This document shows, in pieces, positions 46,899-56,260 of a stretch of DNA of 64,000 nt (positions are counted from its first letter, which is position 1; the number at the start of each line of letters is the position of its first letter). The translations under genes and the position numbers were made by a program. The DNA comes from Desmonostoc vinosum HA7617-LM4 (GTDB lineage Bacteria > Cyanobacteriota > Cyanobacteriia > Cyanobacteriales > Nostocaceae): the NCBI GenBank assembly GCA_019359515.1, contig JAHHHC010000011.1:62001-126000 (forward strand), given 5' to 3'. Under the pieces are notes generated by a model, which saw only the letters and a program-made list of their open reading frames with translations, did not search any database and had not been told where the DNA came from.

Positions 46899-47486
46899 AT
46901 GACGAGTACCACTCAAAAACTCACCTTTGAAGAGTACCTTACCTACAATGATGGCACAGACACCCGCTATGAACTGGTCGATGGAGAAATGATAGCCATG
47001 AGTTTAGGAACTGGCCAACATGGGGCAATCATCCGCTTTGTTGCACGGCAGTTTGAGAATGCACTGGCACAATCCCAGCAACCTTGGGTAGCACTTCCCG
47101 CACTCGTCGGTGTCCGCTCTCCGCGTGGGCGAAATTGGGATACCTGCCGCATTCCGGATGTCACCGTTCTCACGGTTACTCAATGGGAAGCTATGAGCGA
47201 TCGCGAAGCCGTAATTAATCTCAATGAACCGCCTCCGATTCTAGTTGTTGAAGTTGTTAGTCGCTCCACCAAAGCTGAGGACTACCGCTCAAAGCGGGCT
47301 GAGTATGGGCTGCTAGAAATCCCGGAATATTGGATCGTTGACCCCCTAGAAGGAAAAATCACCCTCTGCATCCTGGAGCATCAGTTTTACGACTCCACTG
47401 AATTTCGAGCAAATGAAGCGCTCCAATCTCCCACCTTTCCAAATCTCAATCTCACAGCCGCTCAAATTCTGGCAGGTAAACTCTAA
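46899..47486 (+). CDS. Uma2 family endonuclease
   Basis: About 195 residues from ATG 46899 (MTSTTQKLTFEEYL), with GGAGAC upstream. PD-(D/E)XK-fold motifs: YELVDGEMIAM, RIPDVTVL, PPILVVEVVSRSTKAEDYRSKRAEYGLLEIPEYWIVDP with the catalytic E-V-S/K set. Uma2 proteins are highly amplified in cyanobacteria; their biological role is unclear. No partner gene is apparent. Confidence 0.9.
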   Translation: MTSTTQKLTFEEYLTYNDGTDTRYELVDGEMIAMSLGTGQHGAIIRFVARQFENALAQSQQPWVALPALVGVRSPRGRNWDTCRIPDVTVLTVTQWEAMSDREAVINLNEPPPILVVEVVSRSTKAEDYRSKRAEYGLLEIPEYWIVDPLEGKITLCILEHQFYDSTEFRANEALQSPTFPNLNLTAAQILAGKL

Positions 47487-47605
47487 AGCGTGAAAGCTTA
47501 CTGAGGGATAACCGCTCCCATGCTCCCATTGAAGTGAGAAATAAATGTCTAGACTTGTCTAGGGTGTTTATAGAGCAGTTCATCTACCTGAAGGTTGTAG
47601 ACAGT

Positions 47606-48628
47606 TTAAAATTTACCTGCTAAATCGTAGTTAAGAGATTTATTTGTAAAAGCCTGAGACTTAGTGAGTAAAAGTTCTGCGATCGCCCCTGCAATCGGTA
47701 AGCCCGGACAGCGTTCTAGCCAGAAAAACTCACCCACTGGGTTGACCTCAAGGAATATATAGCGATCATCTGGTGTCACAATAATATCTATGGCCCCGTA
47801 GTTCAAACCAAAGTGAGCCATGAGTTTAAGTAGTTTTTCTTCGACATCTTGGGGTAATTGGTAGGGTTTCCAAGCGTCGAGTAAAGCAATTCCTTGGCGT
47901 CGCCAGTCGTGATGCGCCTTTTGCAAAGCTTGCGAATCAACCGCCGCCGTGAAAATACGTTTGCCGACAATTGTTGTACGTAACTCTAATGCTTTGGGAA
48001 CTTTCTCTTGAAAAGTCATCGGACAGTAACGCAAGCCATCGAGGTTGTTAAGATCTTCGGGTGTAACTGGGTTTGTGAAGACTACTTGTTCTTGTCCTTG
48101 CTTGTCATAGATAGCAAAGGAAGAAAGCATTTTTGTGACTATGCCATGTTCACATTCTTGGGCAAACTGCTTAACGGCAACGGGATTATTAGTGGTCAAA
48201 GTTAGGGGTGTATCTAAACCTATTTCCCGTGCTACTTGGAGTTGCAGTTGCTTATTCTCTGCTAAGCGGATGCTGGGTAAAGAATCGAGATGAAATCCCC
48301 GGATGCTGGTAATCATTCCTTGAATGGTAACGCGAGACTCTTGCATGGAAGCTTGTCGCATTTGCTTATCCATCGTTTGGGGAATTTTTGCCCCGATCGC
48401 AATCCGACGATACCAAACTGAGGATACCTCATTCAAATCTAACTTTTGCTCACCATCAACCAAAATCAATCGCTCAGAATTTTTACCATAGTAGACATCT
48501 AACTGCACTTCGGTGGGAAATCGATCTGTATCAAAACGAAATGCTTTTCCGCCTTGTTCGGCAATTGCTTGAGCAACTAAAGCAATGCTTTCGTTATCTT
48601 CACTATGAGTAATAATTAAAACTGTCAT
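47606..48628 (-). CDS. mvdD: Graspetide ATP-grasp ligase, MvdD/MdnC-like (lactone-forming)
   Basis: 340 residues. ATP-grasp fold; the N-terminus TVLIITHSEDNES...FRFDTDRFPT and the later MTFQEKVPKALELRTTIVG, YGAIDIIVTPDDRYIFLEVNPVGEF closely resemble MdnC/MvdD, which installs the two ester rings of microviridins. The metal/ATP residues near FLEVNPVGE are present. It carries about 15 extra residues at the C-terminus. It is last in the minus-strand set precursor, second precursor-like ORF, MvdC-like, MvdD-like, the same ligase order as in microviridin clusters. Confidence 0.9.
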   Translation of the reverse strand: MTVLIITHSEDNESIALVAQAIAEQGGKAFRFDTDRFPTEVQLDVYYGKNSERLILVDGEQKLDLNEVSSVWYRRIAIGAKIPQTMDKQMRQASMQESRVTIQGMITSIRGFHLDSLPSIRLAENKQLQLQVAREIGLDTPLTLTTNNPVAVKQFAQECEHGIVTKMLSSFAIYDKQGQEQVVFTNPVTPEDLNNLDGLRYCPMTFQEKVPKALELRTTIVGKRIFTAAVDSQALQKAHHDWRRQGIALLDAWKPYQLPQDVEEKLLKLMAHFGLNYGAIDIIVTPDDRYIFLEVNPVGEFFWLERCPGLPIAGAIAELLLTKSQAFTNKSLNYDLAGKF

Positions 48629-48739
48629 GAGATATCCCTGAAAATAGTGTATGGTTTAGTACTTATACCAATTCTCTAAAATTCGGCAACAAATTCAAAC
48701 TCGGAAACTCAGATAAAATCTGATTTTCTTAATTACGAA

Positions 48740-49723
48740 TTACGAGTTAGTTAAAAGAGCATCTGCGATCGCTTCTGAGATGGGATAATTTAAATCTCTC
48801 TCCAGCATTCCCCACTCGCCTGTAGGGTTAATTTCCAAAAACACGTATTCCCCTGATGGTGTTTGGATAAAGTCAAATGCACCAAAGGTTAAGCCAACTT
48901 TGGTCATGAAAATATGCAAATGCTGGGCTAAATCTTCGGGTAATTCATGGGTTTGCCAGACACAATCTTCTTGGTTAGCGCGTCGCCAATCTTGGGTAGT
49001 TCCTGCATAACGAGACGCATCTAATGCTCCCACAAATAGTTTGCCATTGACAAAAATTACCCGTAATTCCCGCTGTTTAGGAATCTGTTCTTGAAAAACC
49101 ATCGGACAATAGCGTAAAGTTTGAGCATTTAGTAAGTCTTCTTCCTTAACAGAACTGGTATATAAGAAGAAAGAAGAACCTTCCATACCAGAGGAAAGAG
49201 GAGCTAATAGCTTGGCGATCATTTTTCCATTCACATCATGAAAAAACTCGCGTGCTGCTTCTGGGTTATTGGTAACGAGAGTCCGGGGAATTACTAGCCC
49301 AACTTCACGTGCTACTCGTAATTGATGTAGCTTATTCTCGGTGGCGTTGATGTGCTGTAAATCATCCACCCAACGAGCTGTTTTGAGACTATCCCAGAAA
49401 CCATCCAGAGTTGTCATGGATTCGCGGATGCAGGCTTGTTGGTATTGTGGAGCCAAATCTTTACCTAGTTGTGGTTGCCAAATGCGACGCATCCAAACTG
49501 ATTGGACTTGTTCTGTACTGATAGAGCGATCGCCATATTGCAGTGTATGATGACTGCCAGAGTTGTCAAGATGGGCTTGTAGTTGGACTGCGATCGGAAA
49601 TTGATCGGTGTCGAGGCGAAACGGTTGTACACCCCGTTTCAATAGAGCATCTATTACTCTGTCTATTGTAAAGTAATCACCACTGTGGGTGAGCAATAAA
49701 ACTACATCACGAGGAAGAGACAT
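48740..49723 (-). CDS. mvdC: Graspetide ATP-grasp ligase, MvdC/MdnB-like (lactam-forming)
   Basis: 327 residues, homologous to the next ligase (VVLLLTHSGDYFTIDRVIDAL...FRLDTDQFPIAVQL, MVFQEQIPKQRELRVIFVNG, FGAFDFIQTPSGEYVFLEINPTGEW). The variations match the MdnB/MvdC branch, which makes the Lys-Glu/Asp amide ring after the esters. It lies 111 bp upstream of the MvdD-like gene and 177 bp after the second precursor-like ORF. The lactam/lactone assignment rests on remembered homology and order. Confidence 0.87.
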   Translation of the reverse strand: MSLPRDVVLLLTHSGDYFTIDRVIDALLKRGVQPFRLDTDQFPIAVQLQAHLDNSGSHHTLQYGDRSISTEQVQSVWMRRIWQPQLGKDLAPQYQQACIRESMTTLDGFWDSLKTARWVDDLQHINATENKLHQLRVAREVGLVIPRTLVTNNPEAAREFFHDVNGKMIAKLLAPLSSGMEGSSFFLYTSSVKEEDLLNAQTLRYCPMVFQEQIPKQRELRVIFVNGKLFVGALDASRYAGTTQDWRRANQEDCVWQTHELPEDLAQHLHIFMTKVGLTFGAFDFIQTPSGEYVFLEINPTGEWGMLERDLNYPISEAIADALLTNS

Positions 49724-49726
49724 AAT

Positions 49727-49756
49727 TCGTAATTCGTAATTCGTAATTCGTAATTA
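49727..49756. repeat. ATTCGTA heptamer repeat upstream of mvdC
   Basis: Four heptamer copies lie directly upstream of the ligase start codon, within its probable leader. Confidence 0.8.
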
Positions 49757-49900
49757 AAACATGGTGCAAAAGCTTGATAAAAGTAGTTTACAATCCGTGA
49801 TCCTGCGTTTTTTAACAATACATATTTTCCTAATTTGATATTACTTTGAATTCAAAGCAAAGCGATGTGGCTATTTATTTTAGTCAAGCCTCGACTTTGC

Positions 49901-50137
49901 TCAGGCTTCGACTTGAGTAGAAGACTCATTATTGTCTTTATCATTAACTTTAGGAGCTAAAAGGTATTTTTTGGCGAGAACTGGATCAGAGAGATTATAT
50001 GTTATTCCTACAGCACTATCCTCAGTTTGAGAGGAGTGCTTTCGGATCAAAAATTTAGCCCTGCCTGCAATTGCTGCCAACTCATCTGGAAACAGGTCGT
50101 CAGATGAATTCAAATCTCGCACATTAATCCTAGACAT
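49901..50137 (-). CDS. Second precursor-like small protein of the graspetide cluster
   Basis: 78 residues with a strong AAGGAG ribosome site. The first 11 residues (MSRINVRDLNS) align with those of the three-core precursor (MSNIKVGNLDS), and the bases around both starts are alike (AAATCTATGTCTA). It lacks PFFARFLE and KYPSD. It has LFPDELAAIAG, similar to the L-D-E-L-x-x-I-A-G motif before the cleavage site of other RiPP leaders. The region after Gly25 is Lys/Ser/Thr/Asp-rich, with NLSDPVLAKKYLLAPK. It could be a divergent substrate, a leader-only decoy or an immunity peptide; its function is not known. Confidence 0.75.
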   Translation of the reverse strand: MSRINVRDLNSSDDLFPDELAAIAGRAKFLIRKHSSQTEDSAVGITYNLSDPVLAKKYLLAPKVNDKDNNESSTQVEA

Positions 50138-50298
50138 AGATTTTCTCCTTTGGCTAATTTGATGTTAGTTTGTATTATCAACTAAGCCAATTAAACACCC
50201 ATCCTACTTGAGTTTGTAGCCAATTTGGCGTTTATTTGGATGGGTGCAAAGAAGAAAGCGAGGATAATAATCAGTGATGATTGGCTGTTATTTGAGCT

Positions 50299-50556
50299 TT
50301 ACTCAATCTTATAAACGTGATCGTCACCATCTGATGGATATTTTTGAGTAACGAACTCATCACTATCAGATGGATATTTTTTAGTAACACCACCGTCTTC
50401 ATTATCAGATGGGTATTTCAGAGTTGTAACTTTACAACCGCCTACAACTGAATTGACTTCCTCTTGAGACATGTCTTCACAAGATTGTCCCTCTAGAAAG
50501 CGGGCAAAGAAAGGTACTGCTTGTGAATCTAAATTTCCTACTTTGATATTAGACAT
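50299..50556 (-). CDS. Microviridin-type graspetide precursor with three core repeats
   Basis: 85 residues. The leader has the recognition helix VPFFARFLEGQ (14-24) and ends in a double glycine (39-40). Three cores follow, each TxKYPSD plus two acidic residues: TLKYPSDNED (45-54), TKKYPSDSDE (58-67) and TQKYPSDGDD (70-79). Ester rings are expected from Thr to Asp and Ser to Glu/Asp, and an amide from Lys to the last acidic residue, by analogy with microviridins. Such products inhibit serine proteases, and the x residue is the P1 site: Leu, Lys and Gln here. The start is ATG 50556 with only a weak ribosome site. Confidence 0.92.
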   Translation of the reverse strand: MSNIKVGNLDSQAVPFFARFLEGQSCEDMSQEEVNSVVGGCKVTTLKYPSDNEDGGVTKKYPSDSDEFVTQKYPSDGDDHVYKIE

Positions 50557-50658
50557 AGATTTGTTCTTTGGTTAGGTGAACACAAAATGGTAGCGTTGCT
50601 GAATCAAGATATGAATTGTGTTGTTAACAATTCACCGCAAAATTCAACAACACAAAAT

Positions 50659-50775
50659 TAGAAATCTTGCAAAAGGTACTTTTGTACTTTGATCAGCGAA
50701 GATTAAACTTGAAAGATAATAGATAAATTATTTTTATTAACTTTCTTTTCTTCAGCTACTTTTGCAAGAAGTCTA
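50659..50775. mobile_element. 117-bp MITE-like element upstream of the precursor gene
   Basis: Ends TAGAAATCTTGCAAAAG and CTTTTGCAAGAAGTCTA are inverted repeats related to those of the 167-bp family, with a different AT-rich interior. It lies about 100 bp upstream of the precursor start and may carry or disturb its promoter. Confidence 0.7.
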
Positions 50776-50931
50776 TTTATACCAACTTGTTAGTATAAAT
50801 ATAACTTTTATAACCATAGCTAATATGCTTTTATTTATCGCCAAACAACAGTTTTTCGGGACAAAACTAATACAATTTTGTCTCTAGCAAAATACAGGTA
50901 ATACCAATTCAAAATTCACGCCTGATGTGAA

Positions 50932-50993
50932 TTAAAAGCTTTAATCTGGTATGGTGCGTTATGGATGAAAGTCCTAACGCACCGAAGATCTCG
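50932..50993 (+). repeat. Dispersed repeat, copy 2 (AAAAGCTTTAATCT...CACCGAAGAT)
   Basis: Matches 4384-4445. It contains inverted GGTGCGTT and AACGCACC, so it can fold. Confidence 0.7.
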
Positions 50994-51088
50994 GACGGTG
51001 CGTTGCTATAAGGCATAATACACCCTACTTTTGCAGCGTCTTTGCTAAAGTATCTGTTACGAATTATGAATTAAAATTGCTGTGACTA

Positions 51089-51270
51089 TTAGAGGTTGTT
51101 TAAAAAGTTTTGGGCGAATATAATTCGCTACTACACAAGCGAAGTCCACCTCCTTTGGAAAACACGGAAAATCGAGTTATTGAAACCCACGGAGGTGGGT
51201 TTTGTCTGTATAGTTGCGATTTCTAATCGCCGGGGTTAGTATTAATTTAGACTTTTCAAACAACCTCTTA
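51089..51270. mobile_element. 182-bp MITE with AGAGGTTGTTTRAAAAGT ends
   Basis: Ends TTAGAGGTTGTTTAAAAAGT and ACTTTTCAAACAACCTCTTA form a 20-bp inverted repeat with one mismatch inside and one near the end. The interior has a hairpin around AAACCCACGGAGGTGGGTTT. No ORF is seen. Confidence 0.85.
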
Positions 51271-51487
51271 GCTCGACTTTATCCAAATCAAAGAATGTAA
51301 TCCTTCTTATCTGGCAGAAGTTCTGGCTTTGTGGCAAAAACCTTTCCCTACATCACTAGTTTTGATGAAATCTGAAAAGTCAGGAGCTAGACGCCATAAA
51401 GGTTTTAGCATATGCGATCGCGTTGCTGGAAAATGGATAAAGTCGAGCTTACTTACAATGAAAATTATAGAGACATAATTGTTAGAG

Positions 51488-53029
51488 TTATGTCTTAAAA
51501 AGCTGTAAATTGCCGTCCGCCCAAGCAAGACATAACTGGCGGAAATGATCTCCCCGTACCTCGAAATTTGGGTATTGATCGAAACTCGCGCAGGCTGGAG
51601 ATAGCAGTACTACAGACGCTTGATATTGTTTGGCTAATTCTGCTGATCTAGGAATTGCTTTTTCCATTGTTTCTAGGATTTCGTAGTTAGAATACCCCTC
51701 TTGTTGGAGACGTTGAGCAAATGCGGGTGCAGCATTGCCAATCAATAATACAGCAGCAGCTTTGACTTGAATTTTCTCTATCCAAGCAGTATCGTCTCCG
51801 GCTTTGGCTTCTCCGCCAGCTATCAAGATGACTGGACTTTTAACGGATGCTAAGCCAACTTGGGCAGCATCGTAGTTAGTAGCTTTGCTGTCGTTAATGA
51901 AGTCAATACCTTTCCAATTGCAGATATGTTCTAAACGATGGGCAACACCAGGAAATTCGCTAATCCCGCGCCTAATGGCTTCGCTACTAATTCCCGCTAA
52001 CCGCGCTGCCGCTACTGCCATCAATAAGTTTTGCTGATTATGTTTTCCTACCATCCGCAAAGCAGACACTTCTACAATGGGCACTGGTGCGGAAGTTGCA
52101 GTCAGTTTTTCTACAACCCAGCCAACTGCTATAAAAAAACCTTTTTCGCCAATTAAGAAATCTTTGCCTTTGACACTTGTCCAATAAGCATTAGGCCAAT
52201 GACTCAGACCAACTTTACTTAAGTAGGCGTCATCACCATTTAACACTTGTAGATGAGACTGACGCAACAGTTTCGCTTTGATGTCATAGTAGTTATCTAA
52301 AGTTTTATGGCGACTGAGATGATCTGGTGTAAAAGTCGTCCAAATGCCGATACGAGGGGCGATCGTGTTGGATGATTCTACTTGATAACTGCTGATTTCT
52401 GCTATTACCCAGTCGAGTGGGGGGGGTGGGGGGGATGAGGGGGATGAGGGGGATGAGGAAGTAATTTCTTTCCCAGTCCCCAGTCCCCAATCCCCAGTCC
52501 CCAAACCCCAGTCCCCAATCCCCAATCCCCAGTCCCCAGTCCCCAATCCCCAGTCCCCAGTCCCCAATCCCCCATGAGATAAAGCGACTTCACAGGCGGC
52601 GTAGCCGATGTTACCGCAGGCGGGTGCATTTAATCCTGCTGCTTGAAAGATGGCAGCTATTAAGGCTGTGGTAGTAGTTTTGCCATTGGTGCCGGTAATT
52701 CCTACCCAAGGGGTAGATTGTAAATGCCGCCAAGCGAGTTCCATTTCGCCAATGGTTTCAATCCCTAATTCTCGCGCTTTGACTAATAAAGGAATATCCC
52801 ACGGTACGCCAGGACTAACGATTATTAATTTGGGTAAATTATCATCATTCAAATCTAGGGAATAGCCTAGCTTAACGGTTATTTGCTCGTTAGCGAGTTC
52901 TTGTTGTTGCTGGAGGAGGGTTTCGGAGGTGTTGCGATCGCTCAGATCCACCTCCCAACCTTCCTGTCTCAACAATCTCGCCGCAGCAACACCGGACTTT
53001 CCCAATCCAATCACATGAGCTTTGGACAT
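51488..53029 (-). CDS. murD: UDP-N-acetylmuramoylalanine--D-glutamate ligase
   Basis: 513 residues. Adds D-Glu to UDP-MurNAc-Ala in peptidoglycan synthesis. Motifs: N-terminal [19 protein letters not shown] site [61 protein letters not shown] and GAVKSP-like LILIAGG region. It is about 50 residues longer than usual MurD. The excess is a [10 protein letters not shown] repeat plus a Ser/Pro run (nt about 52430-52575) encoded by CCCCAGT short repeats inserted in frame after [15 protein letters not shown]. Confidence 0.94.
   Translation of the reverse strand: MSKAHVIGLGKSGVAAARLLRQEGWEVDLSDRNTSETLLQQQQELANEQITVKLGYSLDLNDDNLPKLIIVSPGVPWDIPLLVKARELGIETIGEMELAWRHLQSTPWVGITGTNGKTTTTALIAAIFQAAGLNAPACGNIGYAACEVALSHGGLGTGDWGLGTGDWGLGIGDWGLGTGDWGLGTGKEITSSSPSSPSSPPPPPLDWVIAEISSYQVESSNTIAPRIGIWTTFTPDHLSRHKTLDNYYDIKAKLLRQSHLQVLNGDDAYLSKVGLSHWPNAYWTSVKGKDFLIGEKGFFIAVGWVVEKLTATSAPVPIVEVSALRMVGKHNQQNLLMAVAAARLAGISSEAIRRGISEFPGVAHRLEHICNWKGIDFINDSKATNYDAAQVGLASVKSPVILIAGGEAKAGDDTAWIEKIQVKAAAVLLIGNAAPAFAQRLQQEGYSNYEILETMEKAIPRSAELAKQYQASVVLLSPACASFDQYPNFEVRGDHFRQLCLAWADGNLQLFKT
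52457..52573. repeat. CCCCAGT/CCCCAAT heptamers inside murD
   Basis: About 16 heptamer copies. Three heptamers make 21 bp, so the block reads as a seven-residue WGLGTGD peptide repeat in frame. It is flanked by GGGGATGAG repeats coding for Ser/Pro. Confidence 0.93.
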
Positions 53030-53111
53030 AGACTGTAGCAGAGGCCCTGGTTAAGCACTCCCTATACTAACGCTTATTGGCAAAAATTACACAAGTTTTT
53101 GTTGATTTACG

Positions 53112-55265
53112 CTACAGATTTTTGACGATCGCCCCAAAATCAGCTAAAACTCGCGCATGATTACGAATTAATCCTAGTAGGTGTAAGCGATTTTGCTTGA
53201 TTTGCGGATCTGCATCCATGACTAAAACACTATCTGGGCCATCAAAAAAGTTACTAACAGTAGGGGCAATTTTAGTTAGTGCTGCTACTAACAGTTGATA
53301 GTTACGTGTCTTTTGTGCTGCTTGAGTTTCTGGCTCTAAGTCAACTAAAGCGCTATATAATGCACCTTCGGATGGTTTTTGAAATAATTCTGGATTGACT
53401 ACGGCTGTTGGTTCTAGCTGTTTTGTATCTAAGTTACCTTGAGTGGCTAGTCTTGTGGAACGGTTGACGGTTTCGTAGATGTTGTCTAGGGTGCTGTCGT
53501 TGCGGATTTGTTGCAGGTAGAGGGCGCGATCGCGTACATCTAACAAGTCTGCTAATGCCCGTTGTGTGTACTCTGGATCGTTTTCTCCCAAAACTGCATT
53601 TACCAAGTCGTAATCTATTTGTTTTTCTTCTTGCAGTAAGGTACGAATACGTTGTAAGAAAAATTCTTGTAACGCAGCAATTAATTGTGTTTTATCTTTG
53701 TCATTGTGTGCTATTACAAAATCTGTTGCTATTTGCGCTAACAAATTCTCTAAATTGAGCGGCAGATTCGCAGACCATGTAATATTAATTATTGCATTGG
53801 CAGCTCGTCGCAAAGCAAAAGGATCAGAAGAGCCTGTAGGTAACATCCCTAATCCAAATATACTTACCAATGTATCTAATCTATCGGCTATACCAACGAT
53901 TTGACCTGTGAGAGTTTCCGGTAAGATGTCATCGGCTCCCTTTGGTAAGTAATGCTCAAAAATTGCTGTGGCTACTTCTGCATCTTCGTTACTAGCTAAT
54001 GCATACTTTTGTCCCATAATTCCTTGCAATTCTGGGAATTCAAAGACCATTTGAGTAACTAAATCTGCTTTGCAGAGTAAAGCTGCTCGTTGAATTTTAT
54101 GGCGTTGATTTGCTTCTAATTGCAATTGCGCGGTAATTTGCTCAGCAATCTTACCAATTCTTTCGACTTTGGCACGCAAAGAACCTAAATCTTCTTGGAA
54201 TGTGACTGTTTCTAACTGTGGTAAAAAACTTTCTAAAGGCTTGGCAACATCTGCTTCATAGAAAAATCGGCCATCTGCTAACCGGGCCCGAATCACTCTT
54301 TCATTACCCAGAGCGATGATATCTGATTTGGCTGCATCGCCATTAGAAATAGTGATGAAATAGGGTAGCAATTCTTTAGCATCGGCGGCTTTAAAAACTG
54401 GAAAATATCGTTGATGACTTACCATCACTGTGGTAATTACTTCAGTTGGTAAGTTCAAGAATTCTGCTTCAAATCTCCCGATGACTGGTGAAGGCCATTC
54501 TACAAGATTGGTAACTTCTTCTAATAGATGAGGATAGATTTGTGCATATCCATTTAAAGTTTGCACAGATGATTTTACCTGCTCTTGAATCATCTGGGCA
54601 CGTTGATCGGCGTTAACCATAACGTAAGCATCGCTGAGGATGGTGACATAATCGGTTGCGTGGCTAATTGTCACAGGTTCTGGATGCAAGACGCGATGAC
54701 CTTGAGAAATGCGATCGCTATAAATCGTTTCTGAGCCATTGACTAATTCTATCGGCAGTACTGCATCATCTAACAAAGCTACCAACCAGCGAATTGGGCG
54801 AGAAAATTTCACATCCCCATCACTCCAACGCATCAACCGCTTACCCTCTAAGCCTAAAATCCACTGGGGGACAAGTTCTGTTAAAATCTCGGCTACAGGA
54901 CGACCAGCTATTTTTTTGCGAACGAAGACAAACTCTCCTTTATCGGTGGGGCGAACTTCTAAAGCGTCGAGTTCTACACCTTGCTTTTTCGCAAAGCCTA
55001 CAGCGGCTGGTGTTGGTTTACCATCTTTAAAGGCTGCTTGCGCGGGAGGGCCTTTGACTTCTTCTTCTCTGTCTGATTGCTGAGAAGGCAAATTTTTGAT
55101 TAGTATTGCCAGACGCCGAGGAGTGCCGTAGACTTCTATACTATCGCTGCTGAGACTGTTCGCTTCCAAGCTTTGGGGAATACGCGATCGCCACTGTACC
55201 AAAGCAGCACTGAGAAAGCTTGCAGGTAGTTCTTCTGTACCAACTTCTAATAAAAATGTAGACAT
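53112..55265 (-). CDS. glyS: Glycyl-tRNA synthetase beta subunit
   Basis: 717 residues, normal for the beta chain of the alpha2beta2 enzyme that charges tRNA-Gly. Recognised from [97 protein letters not shown], and the C-terminal anticodon-binding [15 protein letters not shown]-like region. The alpha subunit (glyQ) is not in the window. It is upstream of murD on the same strand, with an 82-bp gap. Confidence 0.95.
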   Translation of the reverse strand: MSTFLLEVGTEELPASFLSAALVQWRSRIPQSLEANSLSSDSIEVYGTPRRLAILIKNLPSQQSDREEEVKGPPAQAAFKDGKPTPAAVGFAKKQGVELDALEVRPTDKGEFVFVRKKIAGRPVAEILTELVPQWILGLEGKRLMRWSDGDVKFSRPIRWLVALLDDAVLPIELVNGSETIYSDRISQGHRVLHPEPVTISHATDYVTILSDAYVMVNADQRAQMIQEQVKSSVQTLNGYAQIYPHLLEEVTNLVEWPSPVIGRFEAEFLNLPTEVITTVMVSHQRYFPVFKAADAKELLPYFITISNGDAAKSDIIALGNERVIRARLADGRFFYEADVAKPLESFLPQLETVTFQEDLGSLRAKVERIGKIAEQITAQLQLEANQRHKIQRAALLCKADLVTQMVFEFPELQGIMGQKYALASNEDAEVATAIFEHYLPKGADDILPETLTGQIVGIADRLDTLVSIFGLGMLPTGSSDPFALRRAANAIINITWSANLPLNLENLLAQIATDFVIAHNDKDKTQLIAALQEFFLQRIRTLLQEEKQIDYDLVNAVLGENDPEYTQRALADLLDVRDRALYLQQIRNDSTLDNIYETVNRSTRLATQGNLDTKQLEPTAVVNPELFQKPSEGALYSALVDLEPETQAAQKTRNYQLLVAALTKIAPTVSNFFDGPDSVLVMDADPQIKQNRLHLLGLIRNHARVLADFGAIVKNL

Positions 55266-55336
55266 AGGAAACTGTCGTTAACTTTGCGTAGCTTAACTTT
55301 ATCAATCAATTCCAACAGTTTACCTTGCCCTCAAGG

Positions 55337-55495
55337 GATTGGGGATTGGGGATTGGGGATTGGGGATTGGGGATTGGGGATTGGGGACTGGGGACTGGGG
55401 ACTGGGGACTGGGGATTGGGGATTGGGGACTGGGGATTGGGGACTGGGGACTGGGGACGCGGGGACGCGGGGACGCGGGGACGCGGGACGCGGAG
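55337..55495. repeat. GGGGATT/GGGGACT heptamer array with GGGGACGCG tail
   Basis: About 18 heptamers alternate GGGGATT and GGGGACT, then pass into nonamer GGGGACGCG copies. Upstream of glyS. Apparent ORFs over this array are artefacts of the repeat. Confidence 0.93.
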
Positions 55496-55559
55496 AATAA
55501 TTAATAACAAATGACAATTCCCAATTCCCAATTACGAATTACGAATTACGAATTACGAA

Positions 55560-55955
55560 TTACCTCAACGCATACTCCAGATGATATTCAACTAACTCAA
55601 TTTCGTTGCCATCTGGATCATTGACATAGATTCTGTGCTTGGTTTCAGGTGCTGTCATTGTGTAGTATTCAATGCTTTCGGTTTCAAGCAATTTTTTCAT
55701 GCTTTCGCCGTCTTCGATGACAAAGCCAACATGATTAATACCAATGCTTTCATAGGCTTGATGTATTCTTTTCTGCTCAGGGTCATCATTCAAAGCAAGA
55801 TAAAATTGATCGTTCCCGAAATGCATCCAACGACTGCCGTTAAAAACACCTTCGGCGCGTACAGACCAATCAGGAAAGAGAGTTTGGTAAAACTTCTTGC
55901 TGGCATCAATATCTTTGCAAGATAGGTTGATATGTTCAAAGCGATTAAATTTCAT
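55560..55955 (-). CDS. VOC (glyoxalase/bleomycin-resistance fold) protein
   Basis: 131 residues with the two beta-alpha-beta-beta-beta modules of the vicinal oxygen chelate fold: FEHINLSCKDIDASKKFYQTLFPDWSVRAEG, then GINHVGFVIEDGESMKKLLE and YVNDPDGNEIELVEYH. Metal ligands are probably His8, His in NHVGF and Glu in NEIELVEY. The substrate is unknown; may be a dioxygenase or lyase. The heptamer repeat ATTACGA abuts the stop codon. Confidence 0.85.
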   Translation of the reverse strand: MKFNRFEHINLSCKDIDASKKFYQTLFPDWSVRAEGVFNGSRWMHFGNDQFYLALNDDPEQKRIHQAYESIGINHVGFVIEDGESMKKLLETESIEYYTMTAPETKHRIYVNDPDGNEIELVEYHLEYALR

Positions 55956-56260
55956 GATTTGTTCCTTTGTTGTTTCTTAACTTCTGTATACTCCCCACCC
56001 CAGCTACTTCAATTACGCTTGGTAAAAGTACGATCAGCGATCTCAGGAAATAGGAAAAACTATTCCCTGTTCCCTATTTAGAATTTTTAGCCCAAGGCAA
56101 TATCTAATTCCTCTTAAATAAATCATAGTCGAAATGATTATGAGTTGCAAGTGGAAATTGGGAATGGACGCGGGGAAAATTTCTCGCTCATCTCCCCCGT
56201 GGGCTTCGACTTCGCTCAGCCCACGGAAACCCAGTCCCTATTACCCCTAATCCCCAGTCC

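Noticed and set aside
55284-55531. Several 65-76-residue ORFs over the GGGGATT array
   Set aside because: All come from the repeat (GIGDWGLG or PQSPVPN peptides) and have no independent support.
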